64,000 bases of DNA from Schizochytrium sp. CCTCC M209059 (taxonomy: Eukaryota > Sar > Bigyra > Thraustochytrida > Thraustochytriidae): the NCBI GenBank assembly GCA_000818945.1, contig KN805372.1, forward strand, positions 159,214-223,213, written 5' to 3'. The notes under the pieces are model-generated. The model saw only the letters and a list, made by a program, of their open reading frames with translations. It had not been told where the DNA came from and did not search any database. This document shows positions 17,367 through 27,875 of the stretch, piece after piece. Numbering within the stretch: position 1 is the first letter of the stretch; each line of letters begins with the position of its first letter. A program made the position numbers and the translations under genes.

Positions 17367-20300
17367 ATGTCGCGCAGGAGCGGCGAGGCCGCGGCGGCCT
17401 CGGAGTCGACGGCGATGGCAAAAGCAGGAGCAGAGGCGACTCCAACGGGCGACGGCTCGCGAGCGCGCTCGCTGCTCGCTGCCGGAGGAGGAGCGCGCAG
17501 AGACGGAAGCCGGGCGCAGGCCTCGGACGGCGAGACGGGCAGTGTTCTCGATAGATTCCCGGAAGACGTCAGAGCCGAGCTGCGCCGCGTACAAGGCCAG
17601 CACAATCTCGGCGCTGTGATGCATGGCGATCCCGGCGCTGATGACGAGGGCCAAAGCTGGTTCGGTAGCCTCGGAGCACTCATGTTTGAACCACGAGATA
17701 CTCTCGAGACCACTGCCCCGATCCCTTCCGTAATTGCTCCTGTAGAGCTCGAAGACTTTCAAGAGTATTTGCGCAAGAGCCGCGCATCCGTTCGGCTCTT
17801 TGTACGGAATCACGACATTACCTCCTTGGCGCGCGTGAATGCTGCGGCAAGACGCATTCGACTACGCGAGCGGCTTTCGGGGGACGAGGCCGCGGTGGTG
17901 AATCCTTCTGCGTCGGTGCGAAGGACCCTACAACTTGCCAAAGGCCTCGCGGCGCTGCAACAACAGCAACAACAGCAACAGCGTCGCGAGCTTTCGGGGG
18001 GCCCAGACGCAAAAGCTGCACTGGAAGCTTGCTTTCGGTTGGTGCCCGCTCGATTCTTTGAGTCAGACTTTATCGTCTCACTGGAAGACGGGGAAAGTGA
18101 CTCGCACGCAGCATATCTGATGCACGAAAAGCTCTCGGGTTGGCTCGACCAAGTCGAGGTCTGCCTTTGGAGTCAGACCACTTCGCAGGCGCATGAATTT
18201 TTCGCTGCGCTCAGCGACTTGAGTTCGTTACGGGCGCAAGTAGAGGGAGCCTGCACAGAGATTGCCGCGCTGCGGTCGCACATTCTTGGCGCACGGCAAA
18301 AGGTGGCGGAAAGTCATCTCGCCGTCTTGCACTATAAACGTCGACGACGAAACGTGACGCGTCTAGAGGCTCTTGTGTCTCAGATTCGGGAGGTGCGGTC
18401 GTGCATTCCCACGGTGGCGAGACTCACTAACATTCAGGACTTTAGTGGTGCTTTGACGTTGCTTGCCAACGCCCGTCGCGTCCTCCGAACTGACCTGCGT
18501 AAAGTGCATAGTCTGCAGACATTGCAGCGGCAAATGAGCGATTTTGAAGACATGATTGTGGACCAACTCAAGTCTCGATTTGTAGAGATCGCAGTCGGCT
18601 TCGAAGCCGAGGAGGAGCAAGACGATGGGACGGAAACGCCCGAAGACGCTGCCGTAGCCCAGCTAGTGGGCTACCTCACGCCATTCGTTGTTGGATTGCT
18701 CACCGCTCGTCGCTTCCAGCTTGAAGCAGCTCGAGGTCCGCAGTCCCTTCCTGCTGCAGCAGGCGAGGCTGGAGATCCTGAAACGAGGACGAAAACGGAT
18801 GATGCAGCGCTGGATCTCGTGGCCAATCCAATGTCAGGGGCGTTGGAGGGCTACCGTGAAGCCGCGATCGCCGAGGTTCGCTCCAGCGTCGAAAACGGTG
18901 TCGCCATGGCCCTCGCCGAGGTCCAGGCCGAGGCTGAGGGATCCGCGGCGCCTGTAACGGTGAACCGGCGCCAGCTCATCGAAATGAGCCACGCATCTTT
19001 TCTGACCTTTATCGCGCTTGTCTTTGAGAGTCTCACGGTGGTTATGTCGCGCGCTGCGAGGCTTGACAAGGCTCTGCGCAAATGTATTTTACAGGACGAA
19101 GAAGCAAAGCGGAGCGAGACCGGCTTCGACGAGCCCCAACTTCAAGACCAAGCTCAAGAACGCGAAAAGGAAATGGAAGCTTCAGGCCGGGTCCTCGCCA
19201 AGGTGTCAGAGCTTTCCCAGTCGAGCGTCGGCAAATTGTACACGTTGCGGATGAACGCTTGCATGGAGCAAGTGACGTTGGTCGAGTTTAAGCAGCTGTA
19301 CGAAAAGGTGGGCGCCTTTACTATGCAGGCCGAGCGTGCCACGGGTTTGCGACGCGGAGGGAGCCTGCTCGAGAGCCTGCGCGCTCAGGCGCGCCGCTTT
19401 CTTGCAAGCACCCATAAACACTCCATGGAAAATCTGCGTGCAAATTTGAATCGGGACCAATGGAAGGCAGTCGAGGTGCCGCGCTCTATCCAGGGCTCGG
19501 TGCGTCGCATTATCTCCGGAAATCCGCGTATGGATCGCCCTCCCGTGGAAGCAAGCGGGGCACCGACGCAGGGTGCGTCCAAGTCTTCGGGGTCGACAAG
19601 GGGCAATGGGTCCATGTCGCTCTCCATTAACAATCAGTCTTGCAAGGCCGTTTCCAGCGTTCTCTCTCTGGTGCATGCTCTCGAGTCGTACATGTCCTGC
19701 GCGCAGCAGCTTTCGCTCAGCCACGACACCCTTGGGCTCGTGGTGGAAATGCTGCGACTCTACAACGAGCGCGCGAATCGCCTCGTTTTGCATCTCGAGG
19801 CATGTTCCGACAAGACGGCCGGCCTTTCGGGCATTACCACAAAGAATCTTGGTCTTGCCTCGCAGGCGCTAACAGTCGTCCTGGCGCTGTTGCCCTCTGT
19901 CCGTGGCATATTAGTTGGTGCCCTGCCATTGCGCTCGCGGCACCTGGATCGCGACAAGCGCGACATCCAGTTGCAGTTGGAGCAAGTCTCGGCAGAGTTT
20001 GAGCGACACCGCCAGCGCATTTTTGACAAGATCGTCGAGCTTCTCACGAGTCTGCTCAACGACTGCTGTAGCCCTCAATCTCTTGGCGCAGTTGATTGGG
20101 ATCATGCCCAAATGGAGCAGCCCGAGCCCTACATGCTCAAGCTGACCAAGGGAATTCGCTCCGTGCACCGTGTTGTGTCCAAAATTTTGCCACCAGATCA
20201 ACTGCAGCGTGTGTTTGAGATGGTCTTCAAGAATTTCAACAAGCGCGTCCCCGAGCTCTTTGCTGATGTCAAGCCGAAAACGGGAGTCGGCAATGTCAAA

Positions 20301-20994
20301 GTGTACATTGACCTCAATCACCTGTCGCGGTGTTTGCAAATGCTTCCCGGGACGCAGGGACTTGGCGACGAGCTTGATGTCTTTATCAATCAGCATTTTC
20401 CGCCAACGGCGTCGTCTTCTCGGACGAAGGAGCAGGTCACATCGGCGGCGGCAGTCGCAAGTGCAAAGGCAGAAAGTGTTGCCGCTTCGTCTGCGCCGGT
20501 GGAAATGGCCGTCGAGCCAAACAGCGTCGCCCCGGACCCAAGCGAAGATGCTGCCGTGAAGGTTGTCTCAGAACCGCCCGTAGCGAAGGAGGACGATCCT
20601 TTGTTTGGGGGTACGAATGAACAAGTTCAGGATGCCAGTGCTCAAGCGAACGGGCATCACTCAGATCTTATGACTGCGAGTGAGCATGCGGATGATGGCG
20701 ACGACGCTGAGGATAGCGGCCAGGCTGAGATAAGCGCGGACGTTGTCGCAGAGTCTGAAACAAACGCGGAGGTTCCACTTGCGACTCCAAATGGCCATGG
20801 CGATCCCGCTGGCGACACAGAAGCCACGGAAGCGAATGGCGTAGAGGCTGTGATTGACGGTGCGACTGTGGACGCGCAAAGAAATGAAGAAAAAGACTCT
20901 CTTGGCTCTATTCAACCTTACGAAGGTGATGCAAACGGCTCACCTGAAGTAAATGAAGCGGTCCAAGGCAATGTTGCTCATGATGACGTGGAAA

Positions 20995-21026
<32 letters not shown>

Positions 21027-21371
21027 AATAAAACGGATCAACCTGGTGGGCTCATCGACAAGGAAAATGATGTGGACGACAATCTTGTGAATGAGGATGT
21101 TGAAATATATGATGCCGGTCTCGACGAGGAAGTGGATGTGAATGGAGACAACATGGGTTATGAAAATGAGGATCTCGGCACCGGAGCTGACGTCTACAAT
21201 GTCGATGGGGGCGCAGAAGATGATGATGATGATGATGACGAGGAAGAAGAGGAAGCACGAGTGGGCGTCGAAGGGGGTGATGCCCCCGCTGAAACGTTTG
21301 CGGACATGGAAAAGAAGGAGGCTCCACAAGGAGATCTTGTCCCCCATGACGACGGCCGGCAAGATGACTAA
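17367..21371 (+). CDS. VPS54: Vps54, GARP tethering complex subunit
   Basis: About 1334 residues from ATG 17367 (the open frame extends to 16953). Vps54 is a subunit of the GARP complex, which tethers endosome-derived vesicles at the trans-Golgi network. Residues ~210-420 match the Vps54 N-terminal helical region (LVPARFFESDFIVSLED, followed by SHLAVLHYKRRRRNVTRLEAL), and the C-terminal Vps54-like domain occupies ~720-1010 (LSHDTLGLVVEMLRLYNERANR in the middle, HLSRCLQMLPGTQGLG at its end). A short polyGln run lies near residue 195. Residues ~1012-1334 are an added tail very rich in Asp, Glu, Ala and Asn, with runs of Asp encoded by GAC and GAT repeats; this is not part of the family core. 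The gene is intronless. Confidence 0.88.
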
Positions 21372-21477
21372 GAAGCAACTTGAAAACCTTACTCGGCCAG
21401 CCAGCCAGCTAGCCAGCTAGCCAGCATGGGAGCTGGCGTTTCCCAAGCGTGTAGATCAACAGACAATAAGTAAGAGC

Positions 21478-21525
<48 letters not shown>

Positions 21526-21800
21526 AAAATGATATGGTGAACAATGCGGTGCAGCGCGCGACGGTTGTGACAGCCAGGTCTGTCGATCGTCTTCAGTCGT
21601 CGTAAAGGAACTTGGAGAACAAGAGGAGGGAAGCTTCGCCGTGGGCTGGCAACTGATTGGATGTTGACTTATCTCAATCGAACCTCCAACGCACAATCTC
21701 GTTTCAAAGCAACAACCCAGTCTCGGTCGCGGGCTCATTCCGTAGTAGAAGGTAAAAGGCAACCAATGTTGCCTCTCTGCTGAAAGATTCTTCACCCTTT
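21372..21800. other. Intergenic between convergent genes
   Basis: It holds a CAGC/TAGC-type repeat (21397-21425) and a TGAT microsatellite (21478-21526). No gene was seen. Confidence 0.6.
21478..21526. repeat. (TGAT)n microsatellite, about 12 units
   Basis: An almost perfect tetranucleotide array directly 3' of the Vps54 gene. Confidence 0.92.
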
Positions 21801-22067
21801 CTAGTTCAAGATCTCAGCCATGGCCGGCACGTCGGCGGGAGCGGAAGGGGACATAAAAGACTCCGAGAGAGAAGCGCTGCCAAAGATGCTAAAGGTGAAG
21901 TACATTGTTGCGAGAAACATGACGAGCAGCAGCACCGTCTCCCAGTCGTCCAGCACGTAGGCGCCAGTCCACAGGCGCAGCAAGTACAGCTTGTGCCGCA
22001 GCCACGGCAGCGGCTCCTTGCGGCTCCTCTCCATGTACCTCAAGCGGCGGTCGAGACCCTGCGTCAT
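21801..22067 (-). CDS. Serine palmitoyltransferase small-subunit-like protein
   Basis: The protein is 88 residues from ATG 22067; the frame is open further upstream but loses all protein character there. After a basic N-terminus (RRLRYMERSRKE) comes LYLLRLWTGAYVLDDWETVLL, then a ~18-residue membrane helix (LLVMFLATMYFTFSIF) and a short Ser/Pro tail. The order aromatic-rich amphipathic segment, TGAY.L..WE, then one helix matches the ssSPT family, whose animal members have a T.LYMLEPWER motif. ssSPT proteins bind the ER-membrane SPT heterodimer, raise its activity and set acyl-CoA choice in the first step of sphingolipid synthesis. The match is short and from memory, so the call rests on motif order and size. 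Confidence 0.62.
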   Translation of the reverse strand: MTQGLDRRLRYMERSRKEPLPWLRHKLYLLRLWTGAYVLDDWETVLLLVMFLATMYFTFSIFGSASLSESFMSPSAPADVPAMAEILN

Positions 22068-22425
22068 GGTGACGTTGGCTAGCCTGCCTGCCGAGCCCTG
22101 CCTGCCAGCGTGTCCCTCACGTCTGTCTGGGCGCGACGCGGGCGGCGCTGGGCGCAAGCCGCAAGGCGCGAGGCGGCCTGACGCGTGAGGTGCGGCGCTT
22201 CCCAGGGCAGAGGTCGCACGGGCGAAAGGCGAGCGCGGTTGCAGTTTTGCTCCCGCTGGCTGGCTCCGCAAGTGTATACGCCGCCAATGTGTGCACACAC
22301 ACAGAGCAGTCGCTCGAGGCACGCGCGGACTCTTTCTTATTTATTAGCAACGTGAAGGCAGCAACCGAGTCACAGTCGTGGTGTATGGTGTGGATCTTCG
22401 GTTTGGTTGAGCGAGCTAGCCACGC

Positions 22426-22472
<47 letters not shown>

Positions 22473-23806
22473 TGTGTTGAACTAGAAGTTCGGGTTGGGT
22501 CGCAGAGATGAAGCAGGTTTTGCAATGAGATAGACACCGTGTGCAGAGTGGAGGGACGGGGCAAGTTGAAGGAGGAGTTACAGAGAGAAGAGCAGCTGAT
22601 TGTTTGTTTGCAAAATTTGGATGTGCTTGTTGTGTAAAGAATAGCCTAGACATAAGGAATGGCTGTGAGTGACAAAAGGAAAAGCAAAGCAGATCCTCAT
22701 CACTTGTTGCTAGGCCTTTCTTCGCTTTGTATCGTCTGCACTGTGATGAAAAAATCAAACTTGTCCTCCTATTCTTGTCTTGAACAAGGGTTTTATTTTT
22801 GTTTATGATTGATTTTAGCAAACAGAAACCGAAAACTCTGACCTCGCGTGGGATGGAAAAAAAGAGTATCACTTACATACACAAGGCACTGCTCTCATCC
22901 TGCATCTGCTGAGTTCCAACGTTCGGGAACAGAAGAGACAAGAATAGTTCCGCTGCGTGTAAATGGACACGCAATCCCGGAGGACTGTCCATTAGGCGCT
23001 TCCTTGGGCGTCTTACTCGTTCCTCTGAACATTATTCATACGGTACACAACGAGGCAGGAAGCCTAGCATATGTGCAAGCTTCTCTTCTCGATCTGCTTC
23101 GAGAAGCCGCCACTTTCCTTTGCAGCATTCTCTTCTTTCTTGTTTTTCGCATGTGCGACTAGGTATACCTCTTTTTACTCTTGGCGACATGCTTTTGCCG
23201 GGCCAGAGCGTCGATCTCCATTTGCGATTTCGCGACTTGCATTTCATTTCCAAAAATCATTTTTTATCCTCTTGTTCTCGGCTCGGATAACTTTCACAAT
23301 AAGCACATTCTCTTGGCAATCCCAGATCGCGAGTACGATCGCGCCGCGACCGAAGGGGGTCTGAGCGCGGGCGTAGCCCTTGGGCACCGACCTTTGCGGT
23401 CCTGCGCGGCGACACTCGCTGTCGCTGCCTAGCCGCGCGGTCTCCACGCGGCGCGTCGAGTTTGGAGAAAGTCGAAGGCATCGAGCATCGAAGTCAATCA
23501 CCCGGCCTCGCTCGCCCTACTCCCTTTCCTTGGTGCGCGGGTCAAGACCACAGCTGCTTGTTGCTGTCGGGGCGCAGGAAAGAAGGTCCATCGCAGCAGC
23601 GAGCCACCGCGCCAACAAGCTCACGCGCGACTCCGAGGCCCGGCCACGAGGAGATCGACAAGGCCTCACCTATTGCGCCTTTCATCCGATCACACGAGCA
23701 AGCAATTGGCGCAGAGCAAGCCAAACCAACACCAGGCACACAGTCGTTCCTTTTGGCGGAACACGAAGGCGCTTCCTTCGTTGAGCGTTGCAAACCAACC
23801 GCAACG
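22068..23806. other. Long divergent intergenic region
   Basis: About 1.7 kb with no convincing coding frame. It contains a CAG array (22428-22470), AT-rich stretches around 22740-22830, and the extended open frame upstream of 23807 that I treat as leader. Promoters of the two divergent genes are probably here. Confidence 0.5.
22428..22470. repeat. (CAG)n microsatellite, about 14 units, non-coding
   Basis: A perfect trinucleotide array about 360 bp upstream of the ssSPT-like start. Frames through it are interrupted nearby. Confidence 0.92.
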
Positions 23807-25309
23807 ATGAGCGTGGCGCTCATCAGTCAGCCTGTGCAGGCATTTGTCGGCTTATCAAACCCATACACATCGGTAATGCACTTCGTATTCGCAGTGGTGC
23901 CTCCTGATCAAGTTGATCACGATGCAGATGGGCAAATTCACAACGGAAATAAGAAGAGTAGTTGCAGCAACAGTAGTGGCGGCAAAATAGGAGATCGGAA
24001 ATCAAGTCCACCAAGCTCCGTGAATGCAACAAAGAAGAGGCTTGAGGCAAAGGCAGAAAGTGGTAGTGCACTCGAATTGGCGAGTTCGAGCGCTACCGCG
24101 TCGCAATGCTGGTTCGAAGGCGTCGAAGTGCTCCAGCGTGGCCTTGTGCGACCGGATCGGGAACGCAGCAAAGACTTCACTGTGGAAGTGGAGGGTGTCG
24201 CGAACACCGGATCCAAGGGCACGGTTCCAACAGGGTTTTGGACCGAGCGCGTGCACATGGTGTCGCTACGTCCATCGCGCAGGTTTTGCATCGACGCCAA
24301 GTCAGATTTCAGCAATGACTTCTACGTGAAGTTTCGATTTGTCTTTGTGAGCGATCTTCCGCCGCACCGGCCCGTATTTCGCGCAACGGTGACGTCATGT
24401 GACATTAATTTGCGTTCCAAGAACAAGACAGCGACAAGTGAGCAGTACCAGGCTTTTCGCAGCGGCCAGATCATGTTTCGGGATCGCTTGGTCGAAAGCG
24501 TGCACCGCGCTCGCAAGCATTTTCTTACTCACTTGCAAGCGGCGCCGGGTATGCGCGTCTCGCGCGCAGAGTTTTTGCGTGCGCTTTCGCTCATGCCCAC
24601 GTTGCCGGATAACGCGGATATTCTGGAGCGCTACATGAGCTACAGCGGTCCTCGTGGATCTGGCGGGACTGGCTCAGTTGCGAACCTATCTCTTACGGGC
24701 CCGGTCTTGGCGACCACTGGAGTTGTTGGTTCTGGCCCAACGGCAGGCGATCTAATCCCGTCGCCCACTTCTGCTGGCTCTCTGACTTCATCTGCCATGT
24801 CTCCGGCTTCGCTCTCCTCACAGTCTCCGCGATCGAAGCAAGTACCTGTTCCGGTCGGTGCACCTGTCCTTGCGACCTCGGTGATCTCACAAGACTCGAA
24901 TCATTCGAGTCCTGGGCTGGAGGCTCTACAGCAACAGCTCCAGCACTTTCATCAACAATATCAGCAGCAACAGCACCTGCAACAGCAACAGCAACTCTTA
25001 CAACAACAAAATAAAAAGTCGCAGCAAAAGCCCGTGGTGCGAAAGAGGTCGCGTGCAGTGCAGATTTCCATGGAGGACCGCACGCACGAAAGGACCGAAA
25101 CCCCCAAGCGCGCACGAGCGCAACCCACTCTTGTGGAGAGGACTCCAGCTGCCCCCGTCGTGTCCAAGATTGAGCCCGAACCAGAAACAGCCATGTCGCG
25201 AATCGCCAGCCTTGAAGGCGAGGTGTGCGAACTTCAGACGGTCGTGCAAAGTTTGACGGATCGCTTGCAGCATTTGGAAAGGACACTTGCCACCAACAAA
25301 AATGTCTGA
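23807..25309 (+). CDS. PolyQ protein with coiled-coil C-terminus, function unknown
   Basis: The protein is 500 residues from ATG 23807 (the frame is open back to 23462, but that part is low complexity). Residues ~110-215 form a compact, non-repetitive region (CWFEGVEVLQRG, then FWTERVHMVSLRPSRRFCIDAKSDF and FYVKFRFVFVSDLPPHRPVF) that looks like a folded beta-rich domain I cannot name. Then come a helical part (residues ~225-275), a Ser/Gly/Pro-rich linker, a Gln-rich stretch (~373-408), a basic cluster RKRSRAVQ that could be a nuclear localisation signal, and a short leucine-zipper-like coiled coil at the end (ASLEGEVCELQTVVQSL). The layout is that of a transcription-related nuclear protein; this is inference. 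Confidence 0.75.
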   Translation: MSVALISQPVQAFVGLSNPYTSVMHFVFAVVPPDQVDHDADGQIHNGNKKSSCSNSSGGKIGDRKSSPPSSVNATKKRLEAKAESGSALELASSSATASQCWFEGVEVLQRGLVRPDRERSKDFTVEVEGVANTGSKGTVPTGFWTERVHMVSLRPSRRFCIDAKSDFSNDFYVKFRFVFVSDLPPHRPVFRATVTSCDINLRSKNKTATSEQYQAFRSGQIMFRDRLVESVHRARKHFLTHLQAAPGMRVSRAEFLRALSLMPTLPDNADILERYMSYSGPRGSGGTGSVANLSLTGPVLATTGVVGSGPTAGDLIPSPTSAGSLTSSAMSPASLSSQSPRSKQVPVPVGAPVLATSVISQDSNHSSPGLEALQQQLQHFHQQYQQQQHLQQQQQLLQQQNKKSQQKPVVRKRSRAVQISMEDRTHERTETPKRARAQPTLVERTPAAPVVSKIEPEPETAMSRIASLEGEVCELQTVVQSLTDRLQHLERTLATNKNV

Positions 25310-25438
25310 TATAATCATATTATCCTGACCTTGACTCTGGGCTTGATTGTTTCGAGATTCGTCAAGTATGATGCAGTCGATACATTCTCTAAATTACTCG
25401 TGAGGAAAGGCTTGCCAATCGTCGCCTGCATCACGATG

Positions 25439-26437
25439 TTACAGCACGTCGTCGACGTTTGCGGTTATTGCATCTGCGTCGTCTACGGAGGCTCGTCTCC
25501 TGCTAATATGATTGCGAATGACTGCGATCGCAACCATTGCAAGAATTGCGAGACCTGATCCGCCAACTGCGACGCCGATAAGGCCTTCTTCGGAAAGCCC
25601 GAGCGAGGACGCAAGCGATGCACGCGATGCACTCGCGGTTTCTGTCGTCAATGTTTCGCCAAGATTGGGAACGTTGGATCGCACCCAGGCCTCGAAGGAG
25701 GACACGCGAGCGTAAACGCCGGGGTAGCCAGCTCTGGCACAGCCAGAGCCAAAGGAAGTAACTCCGACCTGGACGACGCCTCCCAAGATACCGTTTTCAT
25801 TAAAGAGGGGGCCGCCGCTGTCGCCTTGACAAGCATCTTCACCTCCAGTTATGTTACCGGCGCATATCATGGTGTTTGCATCGAAGATTGGGCCATAGCT
25901 TGATGCATCGGCACAAAAGGTATCTGCGACAATTTCAATATCGGCCTCGACAAGATCTTCGCGGTCATCGGAGGACGTCGATTTTTCTGCGTGAGAACCC
26001 CAGCCTGCGACTTTAACGGGGAGCCCTTCGGCCTCGAGAGCGTCGACATTGTCACCAAAGCTAAGCTGCGCGGGCTCGACATCGCTTACGGATGAAGCCA
26101 GTTTGAAAAGGACGATGTCATTGGCTCGACTTATGCTTGCGTTATAGTCTGGGTGAACGAGTTTCTCCTTGATGAGGATACGCGGGGCGCCCGATCGTTG
26201 CAGACTCCCCACGGAGACTGCAACAGCCCGCGCCGCGCAGTGCGCAGCCGAGAGCACTACGTCTGGCGCAATGAGCGAACCCCCGCACGAGAATCGCGAC
26301 GCGGATTCTCCTCTCCAGACGGCTGCGACAAAGCCTCGGTTCTCCAAGGTCGAGAGATGGCCCCCGACGATGCGTGCGCCGGGGTAGCTATCGTCCGAGG
26401 AGGCCTCGCCGCCCGCTGCCGCAGCCTTGTCGCTCAT
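25439..26437 (-). CDS. Trypsin-like serine protease with C-terminal membrane anchor
   Basis: The protein is 332 residues from ATG 26437; the frame is open to another ATG at 26698, through a low-complexity stretch. It has an S1 chymotrypsin-fold domain beginning at IVGG (23-26), with catalytic His66 (SAAHC), Asp107 (ANDIVLFKL) and Ser197 (GDSGGP). Asp191, six residues before Ser197, predicts cleavage after Lys/Arg. The activation cleavage after Arg22 would free the IVGG N-terminus. A hydrophobic helix near the C-terminus (LIGVAVGGSGLAILAMVAIAV) followed by RNHISRRR looks like a single membrane anchor with a short cytosolic tail. No signal peptide is seen in either start option, which is odd for a membrane protease; an unseen upstream exon is possible, though only ~400 bp separate it from the next gene. 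Confidence 0.85.
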   Translation of the reverse strand: MSDKAAAAGGEASSDDSYPGARIVGGHLSTLENRGFVAAVWRGESASRFSCGGSLIAPDVVLSAAHCAARAVAVSVGSLQRSGAPRILIKEKLVHPDYNASISRANDIVLFKLASSVSDVEPAQLSFGDNVDALEAEGLPVKVAGWGSHAEKSTSSDDREDLVEADIEIVADTFCADASSYGPIFDANTMICAGNITGGEDACQGDSGGPLFNENGILGGVVQVGVTSFGSGCARAGYPGVYARVSSFEAWVRSNVPNLGETLTTETASASRASLASSLGLSEEGLIGVAVGGSGLAILAMVAIAVIRNHISRRRASVDDADAITANVDDVL

Positions 26438-26836
26438 GGTCTTCGCCGCCCGCGCCGCCCCTGCCCCCGGAGAGCGAGCCCCTTTGGTCTCAAGCCTGGC
26501 AACCTTTTGGGGATCTGCCACGCTATCGAAGCGAGCGCCGCGTGCAGCGCATCGCTCGCGCGCGCCGCCGCCCCGCCCCGCCCCGCTCCCAGCCCAGTCA
26601 AGGTCGCGGCACGCGTCAGAGTCGCGTGCTGCTTCGTCACTTTGGCCAGTCTCGGCCGCCCAAACGTTGTGCACGTGCGCACCGGACCTTTCCGCCATTG
26701 TTACAAGCCCGCGGGAAACTTTGGTAAAGCAGAGGACCGGACTGCTACTGGTTCTGTTAATTTATTTGCACACGCTCGAGATGGACTGGCTGCGGGAGCA
26801 GCGCCTCAGGGACGAGTTGGATTCTGTGGGCTATCC
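26438..26836. other. Short gap between two minus-strand genes
   Basis: It contains the possible N-terminal extension or leader of the trypsin-like gene and the 3' flank of the quinone oxidoreductase gene. A GCCCCGCCCC-type GC-rich stretch lies near 26570-26590. Confidence 0.45.
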
Positions 26837-27875
26837 TCAGAAGGATTCCATGGCGGCCCTGACCTTGTCGATAAAGTCCTTGCGTGTGTCGAGGGACTGG
26901 TGATCCATGTCGTAGAGTCCAAGCCAGGTGAGTGTGCAAGAAGGTGCCATGAGCGACACGAAGGCACGGGCAATCATGTTGCGGCCGTTGTCCCCAGCGA
27001 GAAAGACAATGTGCGGCGGTGACCCGTACGTCGTGACGCAGGCGACCTTCTTGATGTTGGTGAGGTTTGGAACGATGCCGAGATCGCGCAGCTGAAGCTC
27101 TTTGGCGGCCTCGGGCTCGAGATGTGGCTGTCGGAAGGCTGAGCGAAGAAAGAAACCAAGCTGTCCAGTTAGTTTTCGATCGCGTTTGACGAAACCTGGA
27201 AGCGATGCGATGGCAACGTACCTACACCCGGCAGAAAGACGCGGTCGAAGAAACCCTTGAGGATTGCAGGAACGTTGAACCTGTGTCAAAGATCCGCAGG
27301 AATTGCTGTTAGAAAGACGGCACTTCGCAGAAAAGTAGGCCTCGTTGTGACCGCAAAGGTCGATGACAGTGCACGTATGCGTGGTGGACGAAAAGAACGA
27401 GGCCAGAAAAAAGGGGGGAAAGAGGTCACTTACCACCAGGTAGGATAGACGATGACAAGCGCGTCTGCGCTCTGCAGACGCTCGATGATGGGCTGCACGT
27501 CTTTGGATGGCTTGGGATAGACTGTCATGTATTCCTCGCGCTCTTCGCGTGTGAGGGACGGTTGGAAAGCTGTACCTTTGCCGTCAACATCATAGAGTTT
27601 GAGCTCGTCGACTTCGTTCCCTCCGCGCCGCAGTCCTTGGGCAGCTGCCTCTGCAAGCGCTGCCGAGTAGGAGTCTGGCACGGGGTGTGCGTGTCTGTCG
27701 TAGTGGGAGAAAGCGTGTCTCTGTCAGTTGCCCGTACTTTTCTGCTCTTGCCAATTCATTATGTTCTCACGTACACGAGAAGCACACGTTTTGGCGTGGC
27801 GTCGACTTCTTTCACAGGTCCGGGCACGAGGCCTTTGCTCAGCCTGTTGGCCTGTGTTTGCGCCCACGCCAGCAT
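26837..27875 (-). CDS. NAD(P)H quinone oxidoreductase, flavodoxin-like fold, four exons
   Basis: Joining 27875-27775, 27694-27434, 27280-27222 and 27138-26837 gives 240 residues in one frame, with introns of 80, 153 and 83 bp (donors GTACGT, GTAAGT, GTACGT; acceptors all CAG). The product matches the NQO / KefF family, which uses FAD or FMN to reduce quinones by two electrons. Its motifs are RVLLVHAHPVPDSYSAAL (first strand and flavin-phosphate loop), ALVIVYPTWWFNVPAILKGF across two splice junctions, FFDRVFLPG, and later ACVTTYGSPPH. The first exon adds 34 residues before the fold (MLAWAQTQANRLSKG), possibly a targeting or disordered extension; an in-frame TGA lies upstream. Each exon join restores a family-typical sequence, which supports the model. 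Without splicing the locus looks like two unrelated short frames. Confidence 0.85.

Noticed and set aside
22117..22872. 251-residue minus-strand frame through the CAG repeat
   Set aside because: Built from a poly-Leu/Ala repeat and AT-rich sequence, with no domain; its end overlaps the leader of the ssSPT-like gene.
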